This document shows, one piece after another, positions 24,628-34,457 of a stretch of 64,000 nt of DNA. The stretch comes from Gammaproteobacteria bacterium. GTDB lineage: Bacteria; Pseudomonadota; Gammaproteobacteria; GCA-001735895. Every line of letters begins with the position of its first letter. Position 1 is the first letter of the stretch. The stretch spans positions 1 to 64,000 of the forward strand of contig JACNJF010000084.1 in the NCBI GenBank assembly GCA_014382695.1, given 5' to 3'. The position numbers and the translations under genes are program-made. The notes under the pieces are model-generated. The model saw nothing but the letters and a program-made list of their open reading frames with translations, had not been told where the DNA came from and ran no database searches.

Positions 24628-27423
24628 TCAGCGCAGCAAAATCTGGCTGGACTCTGGCCCCGGGTTGATATCGAGCAGCAGATAGGTTCCTTCCGATGTG
24701 CCATCAGTGCGCCATAACTCATGTCCATGCACGCCGTCCTGTGCACTGAAATAGATGCTGCTGCCACGCCTGAACAGTGATTCGGGAAAAGAGCCCGCAA
24801 CTCCTGGATAGATATCCTTCAACAGTCGAGTACCTCCAGCCGTTCCATCACTGACCCACAACTCGCGGTCATCGATCAATTGATCCTGTGCTGCACTGAA
24901 ATAAAACAGTTCATTCATACCGGCAAAAGTCTGTGAGCGAAATATATCGTTGATGGCATCGAACGCTGCCCCGATATCACCTGTCGCCAGTAGCCACCTT
25001 GCTGGTTCCCTATCAAAATCCAGTGACACATCCTTGATCAGCGAAGTAGCTGTTGCGCTGCCATTCGAAGCCCATAATTTATTTTGGCCCAGTGTAAACA
25101 GATTGTTAAAAGAGGGGTTCTGAAGAATAAACGTAAACTCGTCGTTGTGCCCGACAAACTGAGATCCAGCCTCTTCATCCGCGAATGTATAATATTTGAG
25201 CGTGCCCTGTTCGGTGCCATCGGATTTCCACAGCCCCGGGCCAGAGCCATCATCCGCGATCAGGTTAAGCATTCCATTTATCGAGGTTATGGAGTCTATG
25301 GTCTGAAACGTTTTCAGCCGAACTGTGCCCGCTGCACTGCCATCGCTGGACCACAGGCTCACATCATCATAAGAGTCTCGGGCAGAAAAGATCAGGCGAT
25401 CAGCGTAAACAGTCAGGTTCGCCGGATCAGAAGAAGCATTTCCGCTAAACAGATCCTTGAGCAGCTGAGTTCCTGTCAGCGTGCCATCCGTTTTCCACAG
25501 TTCCTGACCGGTTTCATTCTGATGTTCTTCAAAATATAAATGATTGTTAAAAGCCGTCAAGCCGCGGAAGAGGGAAAAATTCAGATTCGAGACCTTCCTC
25601 AGTTTCACAGTACCGGACTCCGTACCATCGCTACGCCACAGATAGAGGCCGTCCACCGTACTTTCTGATGCGAAGAAAAACAGTGCTCCGTTCATTACGC
25701 TCAAAGAGCGCGGGTTAGAAGAGGAAAAGCCACTAAAGATATCCCTGACCAGAGCAGTGCCCTGTTGGGTACCGTCTGTGCGCCACAGTTCGACGCCATG
25801 CACGCCATCGTTGGCAGTGAAGTAATAGGTATCGCCCACATAAGCGCCGCGCTCTGTGAGCGCGTCATCCGCAAATGCAGAGCGTGTTGCCAGATTGATA
25901 TTTGCCGCCTGCACGGAGCCTGCGAGTGTACCGTCCGAGCTCCATAACTCAAATCCGGAACTGGAGTCATCGGCACTGAAGTAGAGATGATTGTCGAGCG
26001 CAATCACATCCTGCCAGTCCGGAGGAGTGAAAGGAAAGGGTGCACCGAAGAGCAACGCCGGATTCTGATCTGTTTCAACGTCAGACTGGATGGTGGCGAT
26101 AGTTCGGGTACCCTGTTCCGAGCCATCCGATATCCACAGGCTCTGATGCATGTTCTGGTCGTTGATCTTGAAAATGACGTTGTTGCCAAAAGCCTGCAGG
26201 CCATTGTGAAGCAAACTGGCATTTTCCTGCATTATTGTCCTGATCCGCACAGTACCTGCATCCGTTCCGTCAGAGCGCCACAGATCCACCCCTTGAATTC
26301 CGCTAAACGAGGACATCAGGAAGTAGAGCTGGTCGTTGACGGTCGCCGTGGAAAAAAAGTGTGGTGTTGATGACACCTGTCTGACTAGCAACGTACCCGC
26401 TTCTGTACCATTCGAGAGCCATAACTCATTACCCCCAGAGCCTCTGGAAAAAAACATCAGCCGGTCTCCGAGCGCGCTGGGATAAAGCACCGGTGTTTGT
26501 TTTACCAGTACGGTGCCCGCAACGCTGCCATCCGTTTTCCACAGGCTGCGCTGATTTAAGGAGAAGAATATCTGTCCCCCGGCAAGCGTCAGCGAGGGCT
26601 GCGAAGGTCCAAATATATCGACTTTGTCCTGTGCTAGCAGCTGTGTTTCGGCGGCTTCACCGCTAGAAACCCACAGCTCATTTCCGCTCAGATCATTGGT
26701 CAGGATAAAAAATAATTGATCTGAAGTTGAGGCCGTCGCCGAGATACGCGTTAGCCGGGTAAAGTTATTATCGTCGACTACATGCTGGAGGTCCTTGAGG
26801 AGCAGGGTACCCGACTCAGTGCCATCCGTAACCCATAGATCACGGTCGGTGGTTGCGGTTTTAGCCGTGAAATAAAGTCGACCACCAGCCGCAACCAGGT
26901 CTTCAGGTTCGCTGGCACGTAAACCCGCGTAAAGATCGCTGATCATCATAGTGCCCGCGGCGGTGCCGTCCGATTTCCACAGTTCACGCCCGTTTACGCC
27001 ATCGTCGGCGCTGAAAAAAAGGGTTTCACCCAGCACCGTGAGATGATCCGGTGCAACGTTCGGCCTCGGGCTAATATTTTTGACCAGGCCTGTCTCACCA
27101 CTGGCAATTACATACTTCCATAGCTCTCTGCCGGAGAGGCCGTCATTCGCCACAAAATAAAGTACACCGTTGATTTCGACGAACTGCTGTGGACGCGATC
27201 CCTGTTCCAGGCGATTGATATCCTTGACCCGGTAAGTACTCGCTGAAGATCCATTCGAGCGCCACAATTCGAGTCCCGACTGACCATCATCTGCAGCGAA
27301 GTAAAACGTCTCATTCAAGTCTGATGGTGATTGATTTGCGCTATCACAACTCGCTAGGAATACAAAGAGCAATGAAATAAGGGTGTAGGTGATAGCGAGG
27401 GAATGAATTGAATGATCCTTCAC
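24628..27423 (-). CDS. ELWxxDGT-repeat lipoprotein
   Basis: A 931-residue secreted protein with a lipoprotein signal ('LISLLFVFLASCDSANQ', lipobox LASC). I count 18 recognisable copies of the motif (E/S/D)LW-x-x-DG(T/S)-x-x-GT, about every 45-50 residues, each followed by 'L(L/V)KD' and preceded by 'LYF(S/T)A.D'. This is the ELWxxDGT repeat family, predicted to fold as beta-propellers displayed at the cell surface. Function is unknown; such proteins are often very long and variable. It is convergent with cimA. Confidence 0.88.
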   Translation of the reverse strand: MKDHSIHSLAITYTLISLLFVFLASCDSANQSPSDLNETFYFAADDGQSGLELWRSNGSSASTYRVKDINRLEQGSRPQQFVEINGVLYFVANDGLSGRELWKYVIASGETGLVKNISPRPNVAPDHLTVLGETLFFSADDGVNGRELWKSDGTAAGTMMISDLYAGLRASEPEDLVAAGGRLYFTAKTATTDRDLWVTDGTESGTLLLKDLQHVVDDNNFTRLTRISATASTSDQLFFILTNDLSGNELWVSSGEAAETQLLAQDKVDIFGPSQPSLTLAGGQIFFSLNQRSLWKTDGSVAGTVLVKQTPVLYPSALGDRLMFFSRGSGGNELWLSNGTEAGTLLVRQVSSTPHFFSTATVNDQLYFLMSSFSGIQGVDLWRSDGTDAGTVRIRTIMQENASLLHNGLQAFGNNVIFKINDQNMHQSLWISDGSEQGTRTIATIQSDVETDQNPALLFGAPFPFTPPDWQDVIALDNHLYFSADDSSSGFELWSSDGTLAGSVQAANINLATRSAFADDALTERGAYVGDTYYFTANDGVHGVELWRTDGTQQGTALVRDIFSGFSSSNPRSLSVMNGALFFFASESTVDGLYLWRSDGTESGTVKLRKVSNLNFSLFRGLTAFNNHLYFEEHQNETGQELWKTDGTLTGTQLLKDLFSGNASSDPANLTVYADRLIFSARDSYDDVSLWSSDGSAAGTVRLKTFQTIDSITSINGMLNLIADDGSGPGLWKSDGTEQGTLKYYTFADEEAGSQFVGHNDEFTFILQNPSFNNLFTLGQNKLWASNGSATATSLIKDVSLDFDREPARWLLATGDIGAAFDAINDIFRSQTFAGMNELFYFSAAQDQLIDDRELWVSDGTAGGTRLLKDIYPGVAGSFPESLFRRGSSIYFSAQDGVHGHELWRTDGTSEGTYLLLDINPGPESSQILLR

Positions 27424-27531
27424 GGGGAGAAGTCCTTGTGATTCAAAACGGCATGCTAGCGGCGATACAGGGTACTGTCAAATCAGCGCTAGCGGCTAAA
27501 CCGGCGTTGCTGAAATGGATCGCTTTCAGGT

Positions 27532-28251
27532 TTAATCTGACAGGTAATACTCAACCGTTGATACGACGCGGATTTTCTTGATATGAGGATTGTTTTTGTC
27601 TCGTTCGCTGATACTGAACTGACCCTGCGAGGCACTTTTGATCTTGCCAAGTTTGCTGTCAGAGTCTGATGCAAATTTCTCAGCGACTTCCCTGGCCTTT
27701 CTGGTGGCCTGTTCGATCATTTCCGGTTTAATTTCATTCAGTCGGGTAAAGATATATTCGGTCTGTGATTGATAATTATCCCCGGTAAAGACAATGCCCT
27801 GCTGGCCCAGCTCCGACAATGAACTCATCACCGATCTTACCGCACCAATGTTACTGGAATAAACGGTTACGCTCTGCACCGCAGTGTAGCGGAATTCTGG
27901 TTTGGCACTATTGCCGTATTGATTGGCCGATTTATCGGTAATAGCCGGAGAGGCCAGGGTGATTTCTTCAGGACTGATGCTGTTACTGGCAAGAAAGGTC
28001 TTTATCTGTGCAGTGTTTTTCTGGATCGATTTGTACAGGCTATCCAGTTCATTGGCCGTTACTGAAAATTGAATCGGCCAGATCACAATATCGGCTTCAA
28101 ACTCCCTTTCAGACAGACCTTTTACCGTTACGCTGCGATCATACTGCTTAAATTCAAGCGCTGCTTTTCCCAGTAGATAGCCGAGGGTGCTCAATCCGGC
28201 GAATATAAAAACGCCGATGATGAAAGCACTGGCTTTGTAATTCTGTTGCAC
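27532..28251 (-). CDS. SIMPL (DUF541) domain protein
   Basis: A 239-residue envelope protein with one N-terminal membrane helix ('AFIIGVFIFAGLSTLGYLLG', about 9-28) followed by the SIMPL domain. 'RSVTVKGLSEREFEADIVIWPI' is the classic start, and 'VQSVTVYSSNIGAVRSVMSSLSELG' and 'ARKAREVAEKFASDSDSKLGKI' lie further on. The family is found in periplasm and outer envelope of many bacteria, without an agreed biochemical role. A single gene, 141 bases downstream of the LeuB-like gene on the same strand. Confidence 0.85.
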   Translation of the reverse strand: MQQNYKASAFIIGVFIFAGLSTLGYLLGKAALEFKQYDRSVTVKGLSEREFEADIVIWPIQFSVTANELDSLYKSIQKNTAQIKTFLASNSISPEEITLASPAITDKSANQYGNSAKPEFRYTAVQSVTVYSSNIGAVRSVMSSLSELGQQGIVFTGDNYQSQTEYIFTRLNEIKPEMIEQATRKAREVAEKFASDSDSKLGKIKSASQGQFSISERDKNNPHIKKIRVVSTVEYYLSD

Positions 28252-28392
28252 GAGAGTCTCCTTCGGTTGTCTGAGCCAGCTTCAGCGTATCAAGGCACGG
28301 TGAGGATTATACGACCATTATCGCGCCCAACAGCCCGTGTAATTCGCCTTCGATTACACGGGCTGCAAACGGACGCTGCTGTATCAATGCGG

Positions 28393-29493
28393 CTAAAGTT
28401 TGTTGAGTTCCTGAACCACCAGATCACCAAAGGCATCGGTATTGATCATCTTCACGCCACTGCCGGGCTTGGATAAATCGGGTGTTGAAAAGCCTTGGGC
28501 ATACACGCTCTGGATCGCTTTCCATACATTCTGTGATTCTTCCAGCATACCGAAACTGTGTTCCAGCATCATCGCGACGGAACCGATCATGGAGTAAGGG
28601 TTAGCGATATTTTTACCGGCGATATCGGGGGCGGAGCCATGTGAAGGTTCGTAATAGGCAGTGCCATCACCCAGGCAGGCAGAAGGCATCAGGCCGAGAG
28701 AGCCCAGAATGCCACCGCCCTGATCGCTCAGGATATCGCCAAACATATTTTCCATCACCATCACGTCGAACTGGTTAGGATCCAGACAGAGCAGGGTCGC
28801 AGCCGAGTCAACCAGCTGATGTCTGACTTCAACTTCCGGGTAATTAGGCGCGATTTCTTCCACGATTTGATTCCACAGTACGCTCGATTTGAGCACGTTG
28901 CTTTTATGGATATTGTGCAGCACCTTTTTGCGCTGCATCGCCTGTTTGAACGCGAAATCAATGATCTGAGCAATCTGCTTTTCATCGTATTCGAGGGTTT
29001 CGCGAACATAGCGCAGGCCCTGTTCATTCACGCCGGTTTCCTTGCTGCCGAAATACAGGCCGCCCACCAGTTCACGAATCATCAGGATATCGATGCCTTC
29101 ACCGACGATTTCGGGCTTCAGCGGCGAAAAATGGGCCAGACTCTTGGGCAGGTAGACCGGGCGCAGATTGGCATAGGTATTCAGGTGTTTGCGCAGCGGT
29201 AAAATAGCACCACGTTCGGGTTGCATATCGACCGGAATCTTCTGGGTTTCTTCGTAACTGAGGCCAACCGGGCCTTTTAAAACGGCGTCAGCTTCATCAC
29301 AGATTTTTTTAGTTTCATCCGGAAACGCATTGCCGACTTTAAAATACGCGCTGGCTCCAAAGTCTGCGTGAATCAGTTCAAACTGAATATCTTTGTTGCG
29401 GGCTTCCACGGCTTTAAGCACTTTAACCGCTTCTTTCATGCATTCCGGGCCGATGGCGTCGCCATCCAGCAGAGCAATTTTGTATTTTTTCAT
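28393..29493 (-). CDS. 3-isopropylmalate dehydrogenase-like enzyme
   Basis: NAD-dependent beta-decarboxylating dehydrogenase of the IMDH/ICDH fold, 366 residues. Seen are 'GDAIGPE', the substrate-arginine region 'QPERGAILPLRKHLNTYANLRP', 'RELVGGLYFG', the catalytic Lys/Tyr context, the metal aspartates ('ENMFGDILSDQGGG') and the nucleotide loop 'EPSHGSAPDIAGKNIANP'. LeuB is the natural choice, and the same enzyme can oxidise 3-methylmalate in the citramalate route. The divergent N-terminus ('LLDGDAIGPECMKEA') and 'FGSKETG' leave room for a related hydroxyacid dehydrogenase. Confidence 0.8.
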   Translation of the reverse strand: MKKYKIALLDGDAIGPECMKEAVKVLKAVEARNKDIQFELIHADFGASAYFKVGNAFPDETKKICDEADAVLKGPVGLSYEETQKIPVDMQPERGAILPLRKHLNTYANLRPVYLPKSLAHFSPLKPEIVGEGIDILMIRELVGGLYFGSKETGVNEQGLRYVRETLEYDEKQIAQIIDFAFKQAMQRKKVLHNIHKSNVLKSSVLWNQIVEEIAPNYPEVEVRHQLVDSAATLLCLDPNQFDVMVMENMFGDILSDQGGGILGSLGLMPSACLGDGTAYYEPSHGSAPDIAGKNIANPYSMIGSVAMMLEHSFGMLEESQNVWKAIQSVYAQGFSTPDLSKPGSGVKMINTDAFGDLVVQELNKL

Positions 29494-29594
29494 AACTATA
29501 TAATTTAAAGGTTAGTGTTAATAATCAGTAAACTGTTTATCTCAGGTCGCGCTATTTTACAGTAACGGTGCGGATTCTGATTCATTTTTATCAT

Positions 29595-29645
29595 AAAAAA
29601 AGGCGGGAGTACGGCTTTCTGCGGTTAGAAAGCTGTGTCCCCGCC
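29595..29645 (-). terminator. rho-independent terminator after prpE
   Basis: On the minus strand a long stem (GGCGGGGACACAGCTTTCT ... AGAAAGCCGTACTCCCGCC, few mismatches) is followed directly by TTTTTTT. It lies about 70 bases beyond the prpE stop. Confidence 0.9.
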
Positions 29646-29714
29646 CCGTATGCTGTGATTTTCTTGTCTGTGCAATTCGGTGATGAACCAGAGTGGTCCA
29701 TCCCCGAAACAGTT

Positions 29715-31610
29715 TTAGCTGTTGGCGTAACCCAGAGCCTGCAGCGCCGCTTTGACTTCGTCAAGGATAGCCGGGTCATCGATAGTGGCGGGCATTTTCC
29801 ACTCGGTGTTATCGGCGATGCTGACCATGGTGCCGCGCAGGATTTTTCCGGAGCGGGTTTTGGGCAGACGCTTGACGATTCGGGCCTGCTTGAACGCAGC
29901 AACCGGCCCGATCTGGTCACGCACGCGCTTGATCAGTTCCTTGATGATGTCTTCTTCAGGGCGGTCGACACCAGATTTCAGGACCACCAGGCCGAGTGGC
30001 ATCTGACCCTTGAGTGCATCGGCCACACCGATGACCGCACATTCGGCCACATCTGGATGTCCGGACAGCACTTCTTCCATCGCGCCGGTGGAGAGGCGAT
30101 GGCCGGCAACGTTGATCACGTCATCGGTACGGCTCATGATCCACAGGTAGTTATCGGCGTCCTTGAAGCCGGCATCGCCGGTCAGGTAGTAGCCTTCGTA
30201 CTTGGATAGATAGGCATCAATAAAGCGCTGATCATTGCCCCACAGGCTGGGCAGACAGGATGGTGGTAACGGCAGTTTGATGACGATATTACCCATTTCA
30301 CCGGCCGGCATCTGCGCGCCTTCTTCGGACAGAATCTGTACATCGTAGCCGGGCATCGCGACGGTTGGGGAGCCGGGCTTGATCGGCAGTTCTTCGATAC
30401 CGAGCGGATTGGCGGCAATGCCCCAGCCGGTTTCGGTCTGCCACCAGTGGTCAACCACCGGCTTGTTGAGTTTTTCACGCGCCCAGAACAGGGTGTCAGG
30501 GTCGCAACGCTCACCGGCCAGAAACAGCGACTGCATGCAGGACAGATCGTATTTTTTCAGGTACTCACCATTCGGATCTTCTTTCTTGATCGCACGGAAT
30601 GCGGTCGGTGCAGTAAATAGAATTTTAACCTTATGCTCGCTGATCACGCGCCAGAAAGCGCCCGGATCAGGTGTGCCGACCGGTTTGCCTTCGTACATGA
30701 TGGTGGTGCAGCCTTTCAGCAGCGGGGCGTAGACGATATAGCTGTGGCCAACCACCCAGCCCACATCGGAAGCGGCCCAGTACACATCACCGGGTTCAAC
30801 GTTATAGATGTTTTTCATTGACCAGTGCATGGCGACCGCATGTCCACCGTTATCACGGATTACGCCCTTGGGCTGGCCGGTGGTGCCGGAGGTGTACAGG
30901 ATATACAGCGGATCGGTCGCGGCGACGGGGACGCAGTCGGCCGGAGTGGCGGCAGCGGCTTCGCTATCCCAGTCGTAGTCGCGTCCTTGCTGCATGCTGG
31001 CCGTGGCCTGAGGTCTGGCTTTTAATACGCAGGCGGTGACCTTGTGTTTGGCCAGACGCATGGCTTCGTCCAGCAACGGCTTGTATTCAACCACGCGACC
31101 GGGTTCGATACCGCAACTGGTGCTGACGATGATATTCGGTTTGGCATCGTCGATCCGGGTGGCCAGCTCATTTGCGGCAAAGCCGCCGAATACCACCGAG
31201 TGGATTGCGCCGATACGCGCACAGGCCAGCATCGCAACCGCCGCTTCGGGAATCATCGGCATATAGATGATGACTCGATCGCCTTTTCTGGCACCGAGTT
31301 TAACCAGTACACCGGCAAAGCTGGCAACCTGCTGTTGCAGCTCTGCATAGGAAATTTTGCGTTGTTGTTTGGTAATCGGTGAATCGTAGATGATGGCGGT
31401 CTGATTGCCACGTCCGGTTTCTACATGACGATCCACGGCGTTGTAACAGGTATTGATTTCGGCACCAGGAAACCAGCGTGGAACTGGCTTTGCCTGCATG
31501 TCGAGTACCCGGTCCCATTTTTTAATCCAGTGCAGGCCTTCGGCAGCTTCGCCCCAGAAGGTTTCCGGATCGGTAATGGATTGCTGGTAAATTTCGTTGT
31601 AACTAGTCAT
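29715..31610 (-). CDS. prpE: propionyl-CoA synthetase
   Basis: AMP-forming ligase that activates propionate (and more weakly acetate) to the CoA ester. 631 residues, the PrpE length. Seen are the N-terminal 'ITDPETFWGEAAEGLHW', the adenylate loop 'LYTSGTTGQPKGV' (about 240), 'DHWWQTETGWGI' in the acid pocket region, and 'LPKTRSGKILRG' near 595 with the lysine usually controlled by acylation. The sequence follows PrpE rather than Acs in its N-terminus. It is preceded by a 239-base gap and ends in a strong terminator, so it may be its own unit. Confidence 0.9.
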   Translation of the reverse strand: MTSYNEIYQQSITDPETFWGEAAEGLHWIKKWDRVLDMQAKPVPRWFPGAEINTCYNAVDRHVETGRGNQTAIIYDSPITKQQRKISYAELQQQVASFAGVLVKLGARKGDRVIIYMPMIPEAAVAMLACARIGAIHSVVFGGFAANELATRIDDAKPNIIVSTSCGIEPGRVVEYKPLLDEAMRLAKHKVTACVLKARPQATASMQQGRDYDWDSEAAAATPADCVPVAATDPLYILYTSGTTGQPKGVIRDNGGHAVAMHWSMKNIYNVEPGDVYWAASDVGWVVGHSYIVYAPLLKGCTTIMYEGKPVGTPDPGAFWRVISEHKVKILFTAPTAFRAIKKEDPNGEYLKKYDLSCMQSLFLAGERCDPDTLFWAREKLNKPVVDHWWQTETGWGIAANPLGIEELPIKPGSPTVAMPGYDVQILSEEGAQMPAGEMGNIVIKLPLPPSCLPSLWGNDQRFIDAYLSKYEGYYLTGDAGFKDADNYLWIMSRTDDVINVAGHRLSTGAMEEVLSGHPDVAECAVIGVADALKGQMPLGLVVLKSGVDRPEEDIIKELIKRVRDQIGPVAAFKQARIVKRLPKTRSGKILRGTMVSIADNTEWKMPATIDDPAILDEVKAALQALGYANS

Positions 31611-31849
31611 GGTTCTGTCTCCTCGGTCTCTGGTTTTTATAGGCGTTTAGCACGAAGCAGCACGATATAGAAAGAAGGGAAAAACAGTATTCAGATTTAA
31701 AATGAATAGCTAACGTCAATACTGCGGGTCAGGGGCTGGGCCCTGACATCCGGGTCAACCGTTACTATCAAGCTTAATCTTCGTATCCTTCGTGTGATTC
31801 GTTTTACAAATTTCTGATCGTTGTTGATCAGTTTTTTAGTTGGTATCAG
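31611..31849. other. intergenic region between rraA and prpE
   Basis: Holds two small inverted repeats: GTCAGGG/CCCTGAC (around 31729-31748) and CTGATC-GTTGTT-GATCAG followed by TTTTTT on the plus strand (31814-31837). The latter faces away from both genes, so it is not their obvious terminator. The prpE promoter is expected here but is not clear. Confidence 0.4.
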
Positions 31850-32344
31850 TTATTTTAATGGTAATTCGGTGTGGCTGAGTATGATGCCATCGTGATCGGC
31901 ATACACGTAGTCGCCCGGTTTAAACGTAACCCCGGAAAAAGTAACGGACATATCGATAAAGCCCATATTCTTTTTTTCGCTTTTCTTCGGGTGAGTGCCC
32001 AGAGCTTTAACTCCGATCGGCATACGGCTGATGTCGTCGCTATCGCGGATCAGTCCATACATGATGACGCCGGCCCAGCCATTATCGACGCCTTTCTGTG
32101 CCAGCAGGTCACCCAGCATCGCACAACGTTTTGAGCCACCCGCATCGACCACGAGTACACGCCCATGGCCGGGTTCAGACAGCTGTTCACGTACTTTGGA
32201 GTTGTCTTCAAAGCATTTGATGGTGCTTACCGGGCCATAAAAAGCGGCCAGTCCGCCGAAGCTTAGATAGCCGGGTTCGACGATCTCCAGCTGATCGGAG
32301 TAATCATCGCACAGGTCTGCTGTTTTAAAGTTTATTGTGCTCAT
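31850..32344 (-). CDS. rraA: RraA-family protein (regulator of RNase E or HMG/CHA aldolase-like)
   Basis: A 164-residue protein matching the RraA trimer fold: 'TADLCDDYSDQLEIVEPG', 'GRVLVVDAGGSKRCAMLGDLLAQKG' and 'WAGVIMYGLIRDSDDI'. In E. coli RraA binds and inhibits RNase E. The retained 'G-D-L' and 'G-x-I-R-D' residues are shared with related aldolases, so an enzymatic role cannot be excluded. Its ATG overlaps the aceK stop by four bases (ATGA), so it is translated from the aceK message. Confidence 0.88.
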   Translation of the reverse strand: MSTINFKTADLCDDYSDQLEIVEPGYLSFGGLAAFYGPVSTIKCFEDNSKVREQLSEPGHGRVLVVDAGGSKRCAMLGDLLAQKGVDNGWAGVIMYGLIRDSDDISRMPIGVKALGTHPKKSEKKNMGFIDMSVTFSGVTFKPGDYVYADHDGIILSHTELPLK

Positions 32345-34086
32345 TCGCAGTTTTCCGTTAAAGCGTAAATGTTTTTAAATCTAATTTTGGTGGAATAGGG
32401 AAAGACATCATGATAGCGGTGATCGTGTATGTCCTGCTGCACTGATTTCCAATAGTCGGCATTAAAAAGCTCACTCGCATGCGCTACGATGAGTTTGCGC
32501 AGTTGCAGATTACCGGTCATGAATTGCAGGAACTCTTCCGGGAATACGTCGTGATCACCGATTGGATACCAGGGTTCGGATGACATTTCCTGTTCTTCGG
32601 TCATGGCTTCGGGGATATGACGGAAGTTCATATCGGTCATGAATTCGATTTCATCGTAATCGTAGAAGATGACGCGCCCATGACGCGTGACTCCGAAATT
32701 TTTCAGCAGTAGATCACCGGCGAAGATATTGGCTGCAGCCATATCCTTGATCGACTGGGCATAATCCAGCGTGACCGCTTCCAGATCCTGGATATTCGGA
32801 TTCGCCAGATACAGGTTAAGTGGCTCCAGGCGGCGTTCAATATACAGGTGACGGATGATCAGCATGTTGTCTTCGATTTCCATACTGGAGGGGATTTTAT
32901 CTTTGAACTCATCCATCAACTCTTTCGAGATCCGATCCAGCGGGAATGCGGCGTAGGAGTATTCCAGCGTATCGGCCATGCGCCCGACGCGGTCATGCAT
33001 CTTGATGATCAGGTATTTTTCCTTGACCCGTTCGCGCGTGGTTTTCTTGGGCGGCGCAAAGCGATCGTTGATGACCTTGAATACATACGGGTAGGAGGGC
33101 AGGTTGAACACGGTCATGACCATGCCCTTGATACCGGGTGCGATTTCCAGCTGATCGGAGGAATGGCGCAGATGATGCAGGAAATTTCGGTAAAATTCAG
33201 TTTTGCCCTGCTTTTGCAGGCCGATCGAGGTATAGATGTCGGCCTTCGATTTGGCCGGCAGCATACGCAGCAGAAACTCTACTACCGCGTTCGGTGTCTG
33301 CGTATCGACCATAAAGTAACTACGCGCAAAACTGAACAGGTTGGTGATGTCATCCCATTCGTGGATCAGTGCATCGACATAGATGGCCCCTTTTTCATTG
33401 TTCAACAGGGGTAGTGCGAAGGGGATAATTTCATCGCCATTTACGCCCATGCCGATGATGTAGCCTGCCTTGTTACGGAAAAAAATACAGGTCAGTATGC
33501 GGATCTGGAAATGGATACGGAATTTGAGTTTGGGCAGGATTTCCTTTTTGATGCAGCATACGATACGGCGCACATCGCGGTTCAGATCTTCGTACGGCAG
33601 CGACAGTTGATGCAGCTGTAAAATCTTGCGCACAGTGCGGGTCAGGCCGTCACGCGTGGGATAAAGCCCGATATAGGTCGGCCGCTCATCATCCATGTAT
33701 TCGGTGGAAAGCGTTGGGCGAACAAAGATATTATCGTTGTTGTAGTTGCGCCGGTGAAACAGGGTGGTGAACACCGAATTGAAAAAGGTTTCAGCCAGTT
33801 CTGGCTGTTTATGCTGATACAGCAGGTGAACATATTCTATTTTCACCTCTTTCCATAAGGCTTCGTCAAACTGTTCCAGATCGAACTGTTGTTTCAGTTC
33901 ACTGATGGCTTCATCTACGCGCTGGGTATACAGGGTAATACGTTTTTTAGCAGACTGGCTGTCCTGCGGCCAGTCACATTGTTCAAAGCGCTGACGTGCA
34001 CCACGAGTGATTTCGAGAAAGATCCGATAATGTTTATCAAAACCCTGCAGGGTAGTACGGGCGATTAACTGGGCAGCATTTTGCAT
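32341..34086 (-). CDS. aceK: isocitrate dehydrogenase kinase/phosphatase
   Basis: Bifunctional enzyme that phosphorylates and dephosphorylates isocitrate dehydrogenase, steering isocitrate into the glyoxylate shunt. 581 residues from the ATG at 34086 ('MQNAAQLIA'); the ORF track start at 34110 is a TTG and less likely. 'FGVTRHGRVIFYDYDEIEFM' near 475 carries the DYDE metal motif of the kinase fold, and 'SEPWYPIGDHDVFPEEF' is conserved. It is far from aceA here, unlike the aceBAK operon of enterics, and is instead joined to rraA. Confidence 0.94.
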   Translation of the reverse strand: MQNAAQLIARTTLQGFDKHYRIFLEITRGARQRFEQCDWPQDSQSAKKRITLYTQRVDEAISELKQQFDLEQFDEALWKEVKIEYVHLLYQHKQPELAETFFNSVFTTLFHRRNYNNDNIFVRPTLSTEYMDDERPTYIGLYPTRDGLTRTVRKILQLHQLSLPYEDLNRDVRRIVCCIKKEILPKLKFRIHFQIRILTCIFFRNKAGYIIGMGVNGDEIIPFALPLLNNEKGAIYVDALIHEWDDITNLFSFARSYFMVDTQTPNAVVEFLLRMLPAKSKADIYTSIGLQKQGKTEFYRNFLHHLRHSSDQLEIAPGIKGMVMTVFNLPSYPYVFKVINDRFAPPKKTTRERVKEKYLIIKMHDRVGRMADTLEYSYAAFPLDRISKELMDEFKDKIPSSMEIEDNMLIIRHLYIERRLEPLNLYLANPNIQDLEAVTLDYAQSIKDMAAANIFAGDLLLKNFGVTRHGRVIFYDYDEIEFMTDMNFRHIPEAMTEEQEMSSEPWYPIGDHDVFPEEFLQFMTGNLQLRKLIVAHASELFNADYWKSVQQDIHDHRYHDVFPYSTKIRFKNIYALTENCE

Positions 34087-34457
34087 ATTAATAGAGCCGT
34101 GTGAGAGCAAAAAAAGAAGTGATCAAAACTTGAAACTACCGGCACGTGATGGGCGATTTAAGTGCTGTCGACTGGCCTGCAGTGATTTGCCTGCATGGCT
34201 GGTTTGTGGATGTGTTAGCGGTTGAGCTCTAATCATAGTATGACTGTGTGCTGGATATAATTAAGGATACTAAAAAAAGAACTCAGAAATTAACTTTGAG
34301 GCCACTTAAAAGCAACCTTAATAGTAGCAGCTGCAGGCTTTTTATCTAAATACTCTGTATTGAAAATATAAATCAGTTAGTATTTATAGGCGCAAAAACT
34401 AGATGAATATGTGCGAAAGTGATTAAATAGCCAGGGTTCACCACGAGTACTAATTTA
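34087..34457. other. divergent intergenic region, promoters only
   Basis: About 370 bases between aceK and the secreted protein gene. AT-rich. A plausible plus-strand promoter (TTGAAA ... TATTTAT, about 34360-34388) precedes the right-hand gene. No ORF or repeat was seen. Confidence 0.35.
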
